A stretch of 64,000 nt of DNA from Methylophaga lonarensis MPL (GCF_000349205.1 NZ_APHR01000037.1:25657-89656); one strand, 5' to 3'. Shown: positions 34,208 to 44,270, numbered from the stretch's first letter. The notes: generated from the letters alone by a model not told the origin. Numbers and translations: made by a program.

Positions 34208-34927
34208 ATGCTCACAGATAGACAATCGGCAAGTGGCAATGACTGCATGATCGAAGTACGCAAGCTGAATCATCACATCACATTGTCTGATCAACAGTTG
34301 CCTATCCTTAGCGATATCAACCTGAAAATTGCTTATGGGGAATCTGCCGCCATCGTTGGCCGCTCAGGTTCTGGAAAAACCACATTGCTAGGTCTGATGG
34401 CCGGATTGGACACTGCGGTATCCGGTGAAATATGGCTGGATGGACACTCGCTGTTGACCATCAGCGAAGATGAACGCGCCGCTTTACGGGCAAGTCGTGT
34501 TGGATTTGTATTTCAATCTTTCCAGTTATTGCCCGCTTTGACTGCGTTGGAAAATGTCATGTTGCCACTGGAGTTGTCAGGGGTTGATTCGGCTCAGCAG
34601 CGTGCACAAGATCTATTGAAACGGGTTGGGCTTGAGCAAAGATTACAGCACACGCCGAGGCAATTATCGGGCGGTGAGCAGCAGCGAGTTGCCATTGCGC
34701 GTGCTTTTGCAGTGGAGCCGAAAATTTTGTTTGCCGATGAGCCTACTGGAAACCTCGACAGCCAGACCGGCAACACAGTGGCCGAGTTGCTGATGCAACT
34801 TAACCGTGAGCAAGGCACAACGCTGGTGATGGTCACTCATGATGAAGCATTGGCTGATCGCTGCGACCGCCAGTTCATCATCGAAGCCGGTCATCTGCAT
34901 GAGCGACCACAGGGGATGGATGCGTGA
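34208..34927 (+). CDS. ybbA: ABC transporter ATPase YbbA
   Basis: A 239-residue LolD-like ATPase: Walker [29 protein letters not shown], signature [15 protein letters not shown], Walker [12 protein letters not shown] and VTHD. AAGGAG lies six bases before the ATG at 34208 and settles the start against the upstream ATG at 34178. Partner permease is the next gene; tesA-ybbA-ybbP synteny is conserved in gammaproteobacteria. Transport substrate of YbbAP is not established. Confidence 0.93.
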   Translation: MLTDRQSASGNDCMIEVRKLNHHITLSDQQLPILSDINLKIAYGESAAIVGRSGSGKTTLLGLMAGLDTAVSGEIWLDGHSLLTISEDERAALRASRVGFVFQSFQLLPALTALENVMLPLELSGVDSAQQRAQDLLKRVGLEQRLQHTPRQLSGGEQQRVAIARAFAVEPKILFADEPTGNLDSQTGNTVAELLMQLNREQGTTLVMVTHDEALADRCDRQFIIEAGHLHERPQGMDA

Positions 34928-35015
34928 AAACTCAACAGCACCATGCCATAGATTTTCAAATATTGAAGGGACATTCGCTCATGACTTTATTGGTCCAGCT
35001 ACGACAAGGACGCAA

Positions 35016-37490
35016 ATGAACGGAGTACTGATATTCAGGGATTTGCGGCAGCGTACAGTCAAGGTCATGCTGATTTCATTGCTGATTGCGGTCAGCAGTG
35101 TTGCCACGATAAGTCTTTTTTCTGAGCATTTGCAGCAAACATTACTCAGCTCTGCCAATGCCTTTCTTGCAGCAGATCGGCAACTGAACAGTCGTAGCAG
35201 TGCGCCGATCCCGAGTGAGTGGATAGGGCAGGCCCAGTCACAAGGTCTGAAAACCAGTCTGGTGGCTGAATTTTCCACCATGGTGGCAAGTGATTCGGGC
35301 TTTCATCTGGTTGCGGTTAAAGCGGTCGATGATCAATACCCATTAAGAGGAGAGCTGGACTGGCAGAGTGATCTGGATAGCCCTCGGCAATCGATTATGC
35401 ATGGCCCGGCGCGAGGCGAAGTTTGGCTGAATCCCCGGCTGATGAGAATGCTGGAAGTATCATTAGGTGATGAAGTCGAAATAGGGGTAACGGCGTTCAA
35501 GGTGAGCGGCCTTTTGGTGCGTGAACCGGATGCCAGAATGAATTTATCGGCACTTGCACCCAGACTGATGATGCATTTTGATGATGTGCCGTCCACCGAG
35601 GTGATCCAGCCGGGCAGTCGCATTCGGCATCAGGCATTGTTTGCTGGCGCAGAGTCAGCGCTTGTCGATCTCGAACAATGGCTCGAACCGCAAATTGCCG
35701 GAGAGTTTCGTTGGGTTGATGTGCGACAGACTGAAAGTCTGGGCGAAGCACTGGCGCGAGCCGAGGCGTTTTTAATGCTGGGTGGCAGCTTGGCCGTTTT
35801 ACTGGCGGCAGTTGCGATTGCTGTTTCCAGTCGAGAATATGCGCGCTCACAAAGAGATGTCGTGGCGCTTTACAAAACCTTCGGCATGACCGGACGGAAA
35901 ATCCAGCAACACTATCTGTTCAGGCTGGGGCTGTGGGGTGTTTGTACGGCGATTTTGGGACTATTACTGGCGATACCTGCCGCCTTGTTATTGGCCAGCA
36001 TAGCGGCCAGATTGATGGATCAAAGCTTGCAGTTTCAGTGGTCACTATGGCCGGTCTGGCCAGCCGTGCTGACAGCCGCTGTTGTCTTGTTTGCCTTTGC
36101 CTGGCCAGCCATCTCTCGATTGCGTGATATTCCGGCAATGCGGGTATTCAGAAGTCTTGAACAATCGAAACCGGCCGCTAGCCTTGTCGAAACCAGCCTG
36201 GCACTGTTGGCCGTGTTTGCCTTGATTTGGCTATACACCGCTGATGGCCTGCTGGTGCTGGCGCTGTTTTCTGGCTTGTCTTTGTTGTTAGTGACTCTGG
36301 CCACAGGCAGTGCCGTGCTGTTGAAGCTTCTCGGCAAACTGTCATTTACCTGGCAAAGCTGGAAGATGGCGGTTATCCGACTCAAACGTCATCGCTCCGC
36401 CAGTCTGGTTCAGTTAACGGTGTTTGCAATGACGCTGATGCTGGCTTCGACACTGATTCTGACCAGGACAGCTTTATTATCCGACTGGCAAGCACAACTG
36501 CCGGAAGATGCCCCCAATCATTTTCTGTTGAATATCCCCGCTGATTCGGTCGAGTCAGTTGAAGCTTTTTTGACTCAACATGACATCGACCAAAACCCGC
36601 TTTATCCGATTGTCCGCGGGCGCTTAATCGCTATTAATGGCACATACGCCAATGAGTGGATTGTCAACCCGGAGCAGGTGAGTGAGTTGAACCGGGAATT
36701 GAGTTTAACTGCAAGCAGTGCACTGCCAGAAGATAATAGCGTCCTGGCAGGGCAGTGGTTTACTCAGCAAGAACGTTGGGGTGTGTCTGTTGAACAATCC
36801 ATTGCTGAAACGCTCGGTTTGCAGATAGGTGATGAACTGCAATTCAGTATCGGTGCTGAGGTTATCAGTGAACCTGTGACCAGTATCAGAAGTGTTCAGT
36901 GGGACAGCATGCGGCCTAATTTCTTTTTCATGTTTCCTGAACAGGGCGCGCTGACCAACCAACCAGCCACATGGCTGACCAGCTTTTATCTGGCAGATGA
37001 AGACAAATTGATCCTCAATGATTTTGTCAGGCAATTTCCCACCATTGCCTTGTTAGAAATTGATCACATCATTGAGCGTATTCAAAACATCATTTCTCAG
37101 GTCAGTCAGGCAGTCGAAGCCATTCTGGTGATGATTCTGCTGGCGGCATTGGCGGTGATGTTCTCGGTCGTCAGTGCCACACTGGCAGAGCGTCAGCGAG
37201 AGGGCGCGTTGATTCGCACACTTGGTGGAACACAGCGATTGATGAATCGAAGCATCATGCTTGAGTTTGCCATGATCGGCTTTTTCGCTGGACTTGCTGG
37301 TGTCATGGCTGCAGAACTGGCGGTGTGGGGATTGCAATATCGTTTGTTTGAGGGTCAGTTTCAGTTGCATTGGCCACTGATATTGGTGGTGCCAGTGGTC
37401 AGTGCTGTGTTGATTGCAGCCTTTGGAAGATGGCAGTTAAAGCCGGTATTGGAGGTATCGCCGATGTTATTGTTACGACGTTTGGAATAA
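35016..37490 (+). CDS. ybbP: Large FtsX-like ABC permease YbbP
   Basis: An 824-residue inner-membrane protein with ten predicted helices in two FtsX-like halves: N-terminal helix (VMLISLLIAVSSVATISLF), large periplasmic domain, a helix cluster with YARSQRDVVALYKTFGMTG, a second periplasmic domain, and a C-terminal cluster with ERQREGALIRTLGGTQRL. AAGGACG precedes the ATG at 35016; the frame extends upstream over the end of ybbA (to 34839) without homology. E. coli YbbP is 804 residues. Pairs with YbbA. Confidence 0.9.
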   Translation: MNGVLIFRDLRQRTVKVMLISLLIAVSSVATISLFSEHLQQTLLSSANAFLAADRQLNSRSSAPIPSEWIGQAQSQGLKTSLVAEFSTMVASDSGFHLVAVKAVDDQYPLRGELDWQSDLDSPRQSIMHGPARGEVWLNPRLMRMLEVSLGDEVEIGVTAFKVSGLLVREPDARMNLSALAPRLMMHFDDVPSTEVIQPGSRIRHQALFAGAESALVDLEQWLEPQIAGEFRWVDVRQTESLGEALARAEAFLMLGGSLAVLLAAVAIAVSSREYARSQRDVVALYKTFGMTGRKIQQHYLFRLGLWGVCTAILGLLLAIPAALLLASIAARLMDQSLQFQWSLWPVWPAVLTAAVVLFAFAWPAISRLRDIPAMRVFRSLEQSKPAASLVETSLALLAVFALIWLYTADGLLVLALFSGLSLLLVTLATGSAVLLKLLGKLSFTWQSWKMAVIRLKRHRSASLVQLTVFAMTLMLASTLILTRTALLSDWQAQLPEDAPNHFLLNIPADSVESVEAFLTQHDIDQNPLYPIVRGRLIAINGTYANEWIVNPEQVSELNRELSLTASSALPEDNSVLAGQWFTQQERWGVSVEQSIAETLGLQIGDELQFSIGAEVISEPVTSIRSVQWDSMRPNFFFMFPEQGALTNQPATWLTSFYLADEDKLILNDFVRQFPTIALLEIDHIIERIQNIISQVSQAVEAILVMILLAALAVMFSVVSATLAERQREGALIRTLGGTQRLMNRSIMLEFAMIGFFAGLAGVMAAELAVWGLQYRLFEGQFQLHWPLILVVPVVSAVLIAAFGRWQLKPVLEVSPMLLLRRLE

Positions 37491-37491
37491 T

Positions 37492-38955
37492 TCAGGCGGC
37501 ATCATCTGCGGCACGGCAAACCCGGTTACGCCCTGAGTTTTTCGCCAGATAAAGCGCCTGATCGGCACGGCTCATCACCTGTTCGGCACTGCTTTGCGGT
37601 GTAATTTCGGCAATGCCAATGCTGACAGTTAATTGAATAGACAAAGTGTCCCCCAGATGCAGCTCGGTTAGCTCGATGACATTTCGCAAGGATTCGGCAA
37701 AATGATGTGCTGCTTCAGCATCGGCACCTGGTAGCAGCAAAGCAAACTCCTCACCACCGACACGTGCTGCGACATCTGTATCTCTGAGTCGTTGACGAAT
37801 AATATCGGAGAAAGTTTTCAGGGCAGTGTCGCCTGCTGCATGACCAAAACGATCGTTGATATCTTTGAAATGATCCAGGTCCAGCATCAACAAGCTGGCC
37901 GGATTCAAAGAACGCTGAACGCGACTGATTTCTGCTTCCAGTCTTTGAAAAAAAACTCGCCGATTGGCCAGGCCGGTGAGATAGTCCGTGGTCGCCAGTC
38001 GATTCAACTGCTCAGTGTCCCGGGCACGTTCGATGGCGATGCCAGCAAGTTCGGCAGCATGGCGAATAATGGTGAAGTCTTCTTTACCGGGGCTGTGAGG
38101 TTCACGGTGGTAAATGGCAAAAGTGCCTAGTATTTCACCTTGTGAGGAAAATATCGGTGCTGACCAGCAGGAATGAAGTCCGGCTTTTTGGGTAAGATGA
38201 AGAAAGTCCTGCCAGTCAGGGTGATTGTTGATGTCTTCGGCAATGACAATTTCCCCGGTAACCGCCGCCGTTCCACAGCAGCCGATACCAATTTCAGCGG
38301 TCAGTTTTTCAACCTCCTGCGTGTAGAAGTCGGGCAGGCTGGGAGCCGCTCCATTTTTGAGTTTTAGAGTTTTTGGCTCCAGTAACTGGATGCTGCACAA
38401 AGCTTCTGGTTTTGCTTTTTCGATGCCTGAAACAATGGTGTGCAGAATAAATTTTAACGGCATGCCGGTGGCGACCTGCGACAATGCTTCGCTGCGGGTT
38501 TGTTCGAGAATTTCGTTGCGTTTATGCTCGGTAAAATCCAGACAGTGGCCGATAAAACCAACAAATTGCTCACCTCTGAAGCGTGGTGCGCCATGACAAA
38601 TTATCCAGCGATATTCACCATCGTGACGTTTCAGTCGATAGATAACTTCAAATCGCTGTCGAGCGGTGAAAGCCTTTCGGTAAGTGCTGATGCATCGGCT
38701 GATATCTTCAGGATAAACCGTTTCAATCCAGCCAAAGCCGGACAGTTCGCTCAACTGTTTGCCGGTAAACTCAAGAAAGGGTTGATTAAAGTAGTGATAT
38801 TTCTGATCGCTTCCAGACATCCAGATCATCGCGCTGGCGGACTCTGAAATATCTTGAAGTAGTGACAGCGCCGCTGTTAACTCATCGGTCACTGTATTTA
38901 GTTGTTCAGCCTGTTCCTTCAGCGACTTGTATTCTTGTTCGTTGAGCGTGATCAT
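37492..38955 (-). CDS. PAS-GAF-GGDEF diguanylate cyclase
   Basis: A 487-residue cytoplasmic c-di-GMP synthase. Order: N-terminal coiled coil, PAS (about 35-150, with the PAC segment FEVIYRLKRHDGEYRWIICH), GAF (about 165-315, IGCCGTAAVTGE near the middle) and GGDEF (about 325-480). The active-site motif is GGEEFALLLPG and is intact; an inhibitory I-site RxxD is seen only as RQRLRDTD upstream. Convergent with ybbP, one base between stops. Signal sensed by PAS/GAF is not determinable. Confidence 0.93.
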   Translation of the reverse strand: MITLNEQEYKSLKEQAEQLNTVTDELTAALSLLQDISESASAMIWMSGSDQKYHYFNQPFLEFTGKQLSELSGFGWIETVYPEDISRCISTYRKAFTARQRFEVIYRLKRHDGEYRWIICHGAPRFRGEQFVGFIGHCLDFTEHKRNEILEQTRSEALSQVATGMPLKFILHTIVSGIEKAKPEALCSIQLLEPKTLKLKNGAAPSLPDFYTQEVEKLTAEIGIGCCGTAAVTGEIVIAEDINNHPDWQDFLHLTQKAGLHSCWSAPIFSSQGEILGTFAIYHREPHSPGKEDFTIIRHAAELAGIAIERARDTEQLNRLATTDYLTGLANRRVFFQRLEAEISRVQRSLNPASLLMLDLDHFKDINDRFGHAAGDTALKTFSDIIRQRLRDTDVAARVGGEEFALLLPGADAEAAHHFAESLRNVIELTELHLGDTLSIQLTVSIGIAEITPQSSAEQVMSRADQALYLAKNSGRNRVCRAADDAA

Positions 38956-39021
38956 CGAACTTACCCTGAGTGGTCAGCGGAAAATCCTTTAATCGCCCTG
39001 AAATACATCCCTACATATTAC

Positions 39022-39702
39022 TTATAAGCCTGTTCTGATGAGTTCTGCAAGCTCTTGAAGCGAAGAAAGCGTGTGATCCGGTCTGCCACCCCAAGGGTCA
39101 TAGTGTGTATTTTGACTGCGTTGGCACCAGATTGTTTTTATACCGACGGCATTCGCGCCTATTAAATCAAAGGCATTACCGGACACCAGATAAACTTTGC
39201 GAGCGCTGGTTTTGCAAGTCTCGATGAGATGGTGATAAACCTTCGGATCCGGTTTGAAACTGGCCACGGCATCAACACTGATAATCTGGTCAAAATATGA
39301 TTCGATTGAAGCATGTGATAGTAATTCATGCAGCGTTGCTGACTCGGCATTACTGAATGTGACCAGTTTTACCGGCAGTTTGCTAAGCTCCGACAGGCAC
39401 TGTCTGACATCGCCATAAGCTGGCAAATGCGCATAGGCATCCATCAACATGTGTTTTTGTCGCTCGGTGGCTTCGATTTCAAACAGGGCGCAGCAGTAGT
39501 CAATGGCATCACGAGTACATTGATCAAATCCTGTGTATTGGCCCATCAAAGCCCGGCGAAAAGTGTATTCAAGCTGTTTTTGCCTGAGCGTGGCGGCAAA
39601 GCGTTCAGTGTTGATATTGGGGGAGAGTTTGGCAATAGAATGATGCGCGCCATTCATGTCCAGTAAAGTACCATACACATCAAAAGCAATCGTCAATGCC
39701 AT
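39022..39702 (-). CDS. Haloacid dehalogenase type II-like hydrolase
   Basis: A 226-residue HAD-superfamily enzyme of the L-2-haloacid dehalogenase branch: nucleophile motif FDVYGTLLD (first Asp near residue 7), motif II TFSNAES, Lys in FKPDPKVYHH, and motif IV VSGNAFDLIGA. CGGAG precedes the ATG at 39702, chosen over 39726. Type II haloacid dehalogenases cleave 2-haloalkanoates; many homologues of this kind have other or unknown substrates, so activity is not assured. Stand-alone gene. Confidence 0.88.
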   Translation of the reverse strand: MALTIAFDVYGTLLDMNGAHHSIAKLSPNINTERFAATLRQKQLEYTFRRALMGQYTGFDQCTRDAIDYCCALFEIEATERQKHMLMDAYAHLPAYGDVRQCLSELSKLPVKLVTFSNAESATLHELLSHASIESYFDQIISVDAVASFKPDPKVYHHLIETCKTSARKVYLVSGNAFDLIGANAVGIKTIWCQRSQNTHYDPWGGRPDHTLSSLQELAELIRTGL

Positions 39703-39816
39703 TGTTCGCTCCGAGCTTTGTTTCAAATACTCTATTGCATCGCGCTATTGCTGTCAGTTTCGATCACAACACAGTGCTTGCATGTTGATATCCGGGTGCG
39801 GATCATGTGCTGAATT

Positions 39817-40551
39817 GTGCTGTCATCATTTAACTTGTCGGGTATAAAACGATACGTGCGTCTGCTTCTGCGAATAGCCGCTTGGCTGATATTATTCTGG
39901 CTGATACTCAGTGTACTGGTGGTTTTGCCATTTCGCTGGGTAAATCCACCTCTAACCATGGTGATGTTTGATCGCTGGTTAACAACCGATAACCCCGAGT
40001 TTCGTCTCTATCAGAATTGGCTGAGCTGGGAGGATATTCCCAAACATGCTGCGCTGGCAGTGGTGGCTTCTGAGGATCAACGTTTTCCGCTGCACCGTGG
40101 TTTTGATGTGGATGCGATACAGCAAGCACTGCGTGAACGTGAGCGGCGTGGTCAGTTACGTGGTGCCAGTACTATCAGCCAGCAAGTCGCTAGAAACATG
40201 TATCTGTGGACGGGGAGAAGCTGGTTCAGGAAAGCACTTGAAGCCTGGTTCACTGTACTGATCGAGTTTTTCTGGGGCAAGCAGCGAATTCTTGAGGTTT
40301 ATCTGAATATCGCAGAGTGGGGCGAGGGCATTTTTGGTCTTGATGCTGCCAGTCAGTATCACTTTGGCCGTCCTGCATCACAATTGACACGTATGCAGGC
40401 AGCCTTGCTTGCCTCAAGCCTGCCCAGCCCATTGGGTTACAACCCTTCAAGTCCGGGCCCGCGCTTGCAGCGTCGGGCCGAGTGGAATCTGGAGCAACAA
40501 CGTAGATTGGGCGGCGAACAGTGGTTAAGACCACTCAGTGAGCCAAAGTAG
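39817..40551 (+). CDS. mtgA: Monofunctional biosynthetic peptidoglycan transglycosylase MtgA
   Basis: A 244-residue inner-membrane glycosyltransferase (GT51) that polymerises lipid II. One N-terminal helix (about 18-40) is followed by the GT51 motifs: SEDQRFPLHRGFD (catalytic Glu), GASTISQQVARNMYLW, and EVYLNIAEWGEGIFGLDAA. Length matches E. coli MtgA (242). The start is GTG with no clear ribosome-binding site; a GTG at codon 14 is an alternative. Confidence 0.94.
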   Translation: MLSSFNLSGIKRYVRLLLRIAAWLILFWLILSVLVVLPFRWVNPPLTMVMFDRWLTTDNPEFRLYQNWLSWEDIPKHAALAVVASEDQRFPLHRGFDVDAIQQALRERERRGQLRGASTISQQVARNMYLWTGRSWFRKALEAWFTVLIEFFWGKQRILEVYLNIAEWGEGIFGLDAASQYHFGRPASQLTRMQAALLASSLPSPLGYNPSSPGPRLQRRAEWNLEQQRRLGGEQWLRPLSEPK

Positions 40552-40571
40552 TAACAAGGCGTCAATAAGCC

Positions 40572-40724
40572 CTAGTGTTTTTGAACGCGAGATTGAACCA
40601 GCTGGCTGTCCATACGCCAGGGTTTTCCCTGACAAACTGTGTAACAGGGGCAATTGTGGGTACAGCCACGACAAGGTAAGCGTGTGCTGCTATTGTGCGG
40701 TAAATCGTTTTTTTCGTTGGTCAT
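40572..40724 (-). CDS. 50-residue Cys-rich protein
   Basis: A short gene that I translated directly. The core reads PCRGCTHNCPCYTVCQGKPW, five cysteines in about 14 residues, between a polar head and a polar tail ending VQSRVQKH. The pattern C-x2-C-x3-C-x-C-x3-C with flanking Pro and W-R resembles small metal- or iron-sulfur-binding motifs seen in uncharacterised gammaproteobacterial proteins. TGGAAATG lies before the ATG. It is convergent with mtgA. Function unknown; zinc or Fe-S binding is inference. Confidence 0.7.
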   Translation of the reverse strand: MTNEKNDLPHNSSTRLPCRGCTHNCPCYTVCQGKPWRMDSQLVQSRVQKH

Positions 40725-40749
40725 AACATTTCCATCAATGATTTCACGC

Positions 40750-40795
40750 AGCCTCTGACAGAGATGGCATCATAAAATTCCATTTCTCTGAGGCT
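40750..40795. other. Long imperfect hairpin between the Cys-rich gene and the next gene
   Basis: AGCCTC (40750-40755) pairs with GAGGCT (40790-40795), and an inner GAGATGG/CCATTTCTC arm strengthens it. It lies upstream of both divergent genes, so it may be a regulatory hairpin or leader structure; no clear T-run. Confidence 0.35.
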
Positions 40796-40825
40796 TTATC
40801 TCAGCCAGCGCACAGGCAAATAAAG

Positions 40826-41638
40826 ATGACAAAATCAGGCACGCACTTTCCGACACATCGAGCCTTCTACTTGTTGGCACTGGTGTGTTTTTTATTGGCA
40901 ATGATTCCCGCTGAGGCCGGACTGACTGGACGCCAATTAAGTCAAATGCTGACGGTGACCTTGAGTGTGTTTGCCATTGCCAGAACACTCAATGCGGTTA
41001 TTTCCGTCGCGCAGGGTACAGAAGTTTCAATCGAGCCGATGGGGGTTGGATTGACGCTGACTCCTGGCCAGATACTGGATCCTTTGAATGATCTGATTGA
41101 GCAGTTCTCATTGATTTTACTGGTAGCCTCAGCGTCCATTGGCTTGCAGAAAATCATGCTTTATATCGGCGATATCTGGGCCATCAGACTGGTACTGGCT
41201 GTGTTGTCGATACTGGTTTTTCTGGTGTGTGTACGCGGTTTATGCCAGGCACGAATGCAAAAACGACTGGTTAAGTTGCTGGTGTTTCTGACCTTGTTAC
41301 GACTATTAATCCCCATTACGGTCATGGTGACCTGGCAAGCACAGCAATGGCTGCATACTGAACGTGAACAACGGGTAGCGCTGCTGGTTGAAGTTACGGA
41401 ACAAGTCGATACATTGGGCCTTGAAGTCACTGAAGGTCAACGATCATGGAGTCAGAACTTACGTTCCCGGCTGGATATTTCAGCCAAACTGGAAGCAATA
41501 AAACTACGTGCCGATCGAGCTGTAGAAGCCACGGTGTTTCTGGTTGCCGAGTTTGTGTTGGTGATGGTGTTGTTGCCGATTTTGATGCTGTGGTTGTTTG
41601 TCAGAATGATTCGACGTATTGATTTATGGATTAAGTGA
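40826..41638 (+). CDS. Hypothetical inner-membrane protein
   Basis: A 270-residue protein with about five membrane helices: N-terminal (AFYLLALVCFLLAMIPA), two central (EQFSLILLVASASIGLQKIM; IRLVLAVLSILVFLVCV), one at about 150-168 and a C-terminal one (VLVMVLLPILMLWLFV). A soluble, coiled-coil-prone stretch (about 180-230) lies between the last two. Looks like a conserved protein of marine gammaproteobacteria, but I recognise no named family or function. Convergent with secDF across a shared terminator. Confidence 0.7.
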   Translation: MTKSGTHFPTHRAFYLLALVCFLLAMIPAEAGLTGRQLSQMLTVTLSVFAIARTLNAVISVAQGTEVSIEPMGVGLTLTPGQILDPLNDLIEQFSLILLVASASIGLQKIMLYIGDIWAIRLVLAVLSILVFLVCVRGLCQARMQKRLVKLLVFLTLLRLLIPITVMVTWQAQQWLHTEREQRVALLVEVTEQVDTLGLEVTEGQRSWSQNLRSRLDISAKLEAIKLRADRAVEATVFLVAEFVLVMVLLPILMLWLFVRMIRRIDLWIK

Positions 41639-41660
41639 TACTAATAAAGCAAATAAAAAC

Positions 41661-41690
41661 AGCCTGTTGAGCGTAAATCCTCAACAGGCT
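41661..41690. terminator. Bidirectional terminator before the secDF stop
   Basis: AGCCTGTTGAG/CTCAACAGGCT stem (11 bp, 8-base loop). On the minus strand GTTTTTATTT follows, terminating secDF; on the plus strand GAACCGTTTTT follows, serving the upstream membrane-protein gene. Confidence 0.88.
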
Positions 41691-41699
41691 GAACCGTTT

Positions 41700-44225
41700 T
41701 TAAAGAATCGCGTCGAGTTTTTTTTGCATCTCTTCACGCGAAGGCCGAAGCTGAGCCAGTCCTCTTTGCATACGTCGCTGACCAAGTAACAACACCAGCG
41801 GAGAGGCAATCAGTACTGATGAGCTGGTGCCAATAATGATGCCGAAGATCATTGGGATGGCAAAACTGGCAACGGCATGACCGCCAGCAATCGCCATCGG
41901 TAACAGCGCCAACAGGGTTGTGACCGAGGTAAATACCGTCCGGGTCAAAGTAGCACTGATACTTTCATTCAGCAGCTGCATTAACGGTTTATCAGGGGTG
42001 GCTCTCAGGTTTTCCCGGATGCGATCAAAAACCACCACCTTGTCATTGACCGAATAACCAATCAAAGCCAGCAGCGCAGCGACTGCCGTCAGATTGAACT
42101 CAATACCGGTCAGCGCAAAAAAGCCAATGGTTTTGGTCAAATCAAGAGCAATGGTGGTGGTCGCAGCCAGAGCAAAATGAAACTCGAAACGCACCCACAG
42201 ATACGCCAACATGCCCAGACCTGCAAAAACGATAGCGAGAATGGTTGCATCGCTGAAATCACCACTGACTTTGGGGCCCACCATCTCAACTCTAGGAAAC
42301 TCGGCAGCATCCGATAATGCGGTGAGTGCCTGTTTGAGTTGCTGCAGTTGGTCACCGCTGGCAATTTGTTGAGCGTCTTTCATCGGCAGACGCAACAAAT
42401 AATGTCCGGCATCGCCAAACTCCTGCAACTGCGTTTCATCGAGCCCTGCCACGTTCAATGCCAGCCGAACCTGATCCACATCGGTACCGGGAATTTGGCT
42501 TTCGACCACAATACCGCCGCTGAAATCAATGCCATAGTTCAGGCCGGGAGAGATGAACAAACCAATCGAGGCGATAGACAACAGCGCGGATGCAGCCAAA
42601 CCGATTTTTCGGCTGCGCATAAAGTTGATAGTACGACGACTGAGTCTGTCCAGCGCTTTGATGCCGGAAATGCTCAGATGCAAACCTGAGTGCTTTCTGG
42701 CTCGCCATTCCATTAACAAGCGTGTCAGCGAAATAGAGGTGAACAGCGAGGTCAGCAAGCCAATCGCAATGGCCACAGCAAAACCGCGCACCGGACCGCT
42801 GCCGAACATGAACAGCAAGCTGACCGCAATCAATGAGGTGATATTGGAGTCCAGGATGGTGCTATAGGCGCGTCTAAAGCCAGAATCAATAGCGTGCCAG
42901 GCTTTTTTGCCACGTCTGATTTCTTCACGGATGCGTTCATTGATCAGAATATTGGCATCTACTGCCATACCGATGCTGAGAATAATCCCGGCAATCCCCG
43001 GTAATGTCAGTGTCGCCCCAAGCAAACTGAACACCGCAAATATCAACAACAGATTGACCAACAAGCCAATGCAGGCAATCAAGCCCCACACACCATAGAT
43101 AGCCACCATGAAAAACAGCACCAGAACTGCGCCGGTGATACCGGTGAACAAGCCCATCTGAATAGCATCACTGCCGAGATCCGGGCCAACGGTACGTTCC
43201 TCAATGACCAGCAGTGGAGCGGGTAGTGCGCCGGATCTCAGCAATAATGCCAATTGGCTGGCTTCACGCAAAGTAAACTGACCACTGATTTCACCGCGAC
43301 CGCCACCAATGACACTGCGAATCGACGGTGCAGTGATAACTTGATCATCAAGCACGATGGCCAGTTGTCGATCGATATTGTGAGTAGTCATGTCAGCAAA
43401 CTGCCGGGCGCCTGTTTTATCCAGGGTAAAACTGACCACGGGTTGTCCTGTTTCCTGACTGAATGCCATGCGCGCATCACGAATATGTTCGCCTTCCATT
43501 GCGATACGTGATTCGATTCGATAGTGTTGCTGTCCGGAAGGATCTGTCAGTTGCAGAATATTGGCTGAACTTGTGCTCAGTTCATCCACCACCCAGTGAA
43601 AAGTCATACTGGCGGTAGTGCCCAGTAAATCACGAATCGCTTTGGGGTCATCCACACCTGGCAGCTGCACTTGAATACCTTGCTTGCCATGGCGGGTAAT
43701 GCCCGGCTCAACCAGACCGGACTCATCAAGCCTTTTTCTGACGATCTGCAGACTCTTTTCAACAGCCTCATTCACAGACTTATTGATATATTCTTCGGTC
43801 GGCAACAGTGTCAGGTGATCGAGCCTGGCTTCAACCCGATACAGCGGTAAGCCACCCTCAGGGTTTTCGATAAGTGGTCTGATTAGGCGTTTCATCGCCG
43901 ATAGATCAGCCAGATCGCGCGGATAAATTTCGACTTGCTGCTGATCGCTGTTGATGGCGCGCACAAACAAGCGTGCCTCACGCAGATTATCAGTGATGAG
44001 TTCTGCCAGTTGCTGATGCTGGGCTTTCAGCAAGGCTTCACTGTCCACCTCAAGCAGTAAATGTGAACCACCGCGTAAATCCAGCCCCAGCTTGAAACTG
44101 GTGGTTTGATACCACTGTGGTAGCTGATTCAGTGTGCTGTCAGGCAAGAAGCTAGGCAGGGTAGACAGCAGCCCCAATAAAATGACCAGACCATAAACTA
44201 TGGCCCGTTTCGATAAAGATCGCAT
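41700..44225 (-). CDS. secDF: Fused protein translocase subunit SecDF
   Basis: An 841-residue single polypeptide combining SecD (residues 1 to about 540) and SecF (about 545-841), the proton-driven helpers of the SecYEG translocon. SecD features: signal-anchor helix, LDLRGGSHLLLEVD, and the GMAVDANILINERIREE transmembrane block. SecF features: LNYGIDFSGGIVVESQIPG and LIGYSVNDKVVVFDRIRENL. No yajC or tgt gene is near, unlike the usual gammaproteobacterial secD-secF locus, so this may be a second copy. The fused form is usual in Firmicutes and some others. Confidence 0.92.
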   Translation of the reverse strand: MRSLSKRAIVYGLVILLGLLSTLPSFLPDSTLNQLPQWYQTTSFKLGLDLRGGSHLLLEVDSEALLKAQHQQLAELITDNLREARLFVRAINSDQQQVEIYPRDLADLSAMKRLIRPLIENPEGGLPLYRVEARLDHLTLLPTEEYINKSVNEAVEKSLQIVRKRLDESGLVEPGITRHGKQGIQVQLPGVDDPKAIRDLLGTTASMTFHWVVDELSTSSANILQLTDPSGQQHYRIESRIAMEGEHIRDARMAFSQETGQPVVSFTLDKTGARQFADMTTHNIDRQLAIVLDDQVITAPSIRSVIGGGRGEISGQFTLREASQLALLLRSGALPAPLLVIEERTVGPDLGSDAIQMGLFTGITGAVLVLFFMVAIYGVWGLIACIGLLVNLLLIFAVFSLLGATLTLPGIAGIILSIGMAVDANILINERIREEIRRGKKAWHAIDSGFRRAYSTILDSNITSLIAVSLLFMFGSGPVRGFAVAIAIGLLTSLFTSISLTRLLMEWRARKHSGLHLSISGIKALDRLSRRTINFMRSRKIGLAASALLSIASIGLFISPGLNYGIDFSGGIVVESQIPGTDVDQVRLALNVAGLDETQLQEFGDAGHYLLRLPMKDAQQIASGDQLQQLKQALTALSDAAEFPRVEMVGPKVSGDFSDATILAIVFAGLGMLAYLWVRFEFHFALAATTTIALDLTKTIGFFALTGIEFNLTAVAALLALIGYSVNDKVVVFDRIRENLRATPDKPLMQLLNESISATLTRTVFTSVTTLLALLPMAIAGGHAVASFAIPMIFGIIIGTSSSVLIASPLVLLLGQRRMQRGLAQLRPSREEMQKKLDAIL

Positions 44226-44270
44226 AGGACATCCTTAAAGTAATTCTGAAAAAGTGGTTTTCGGAATGCC

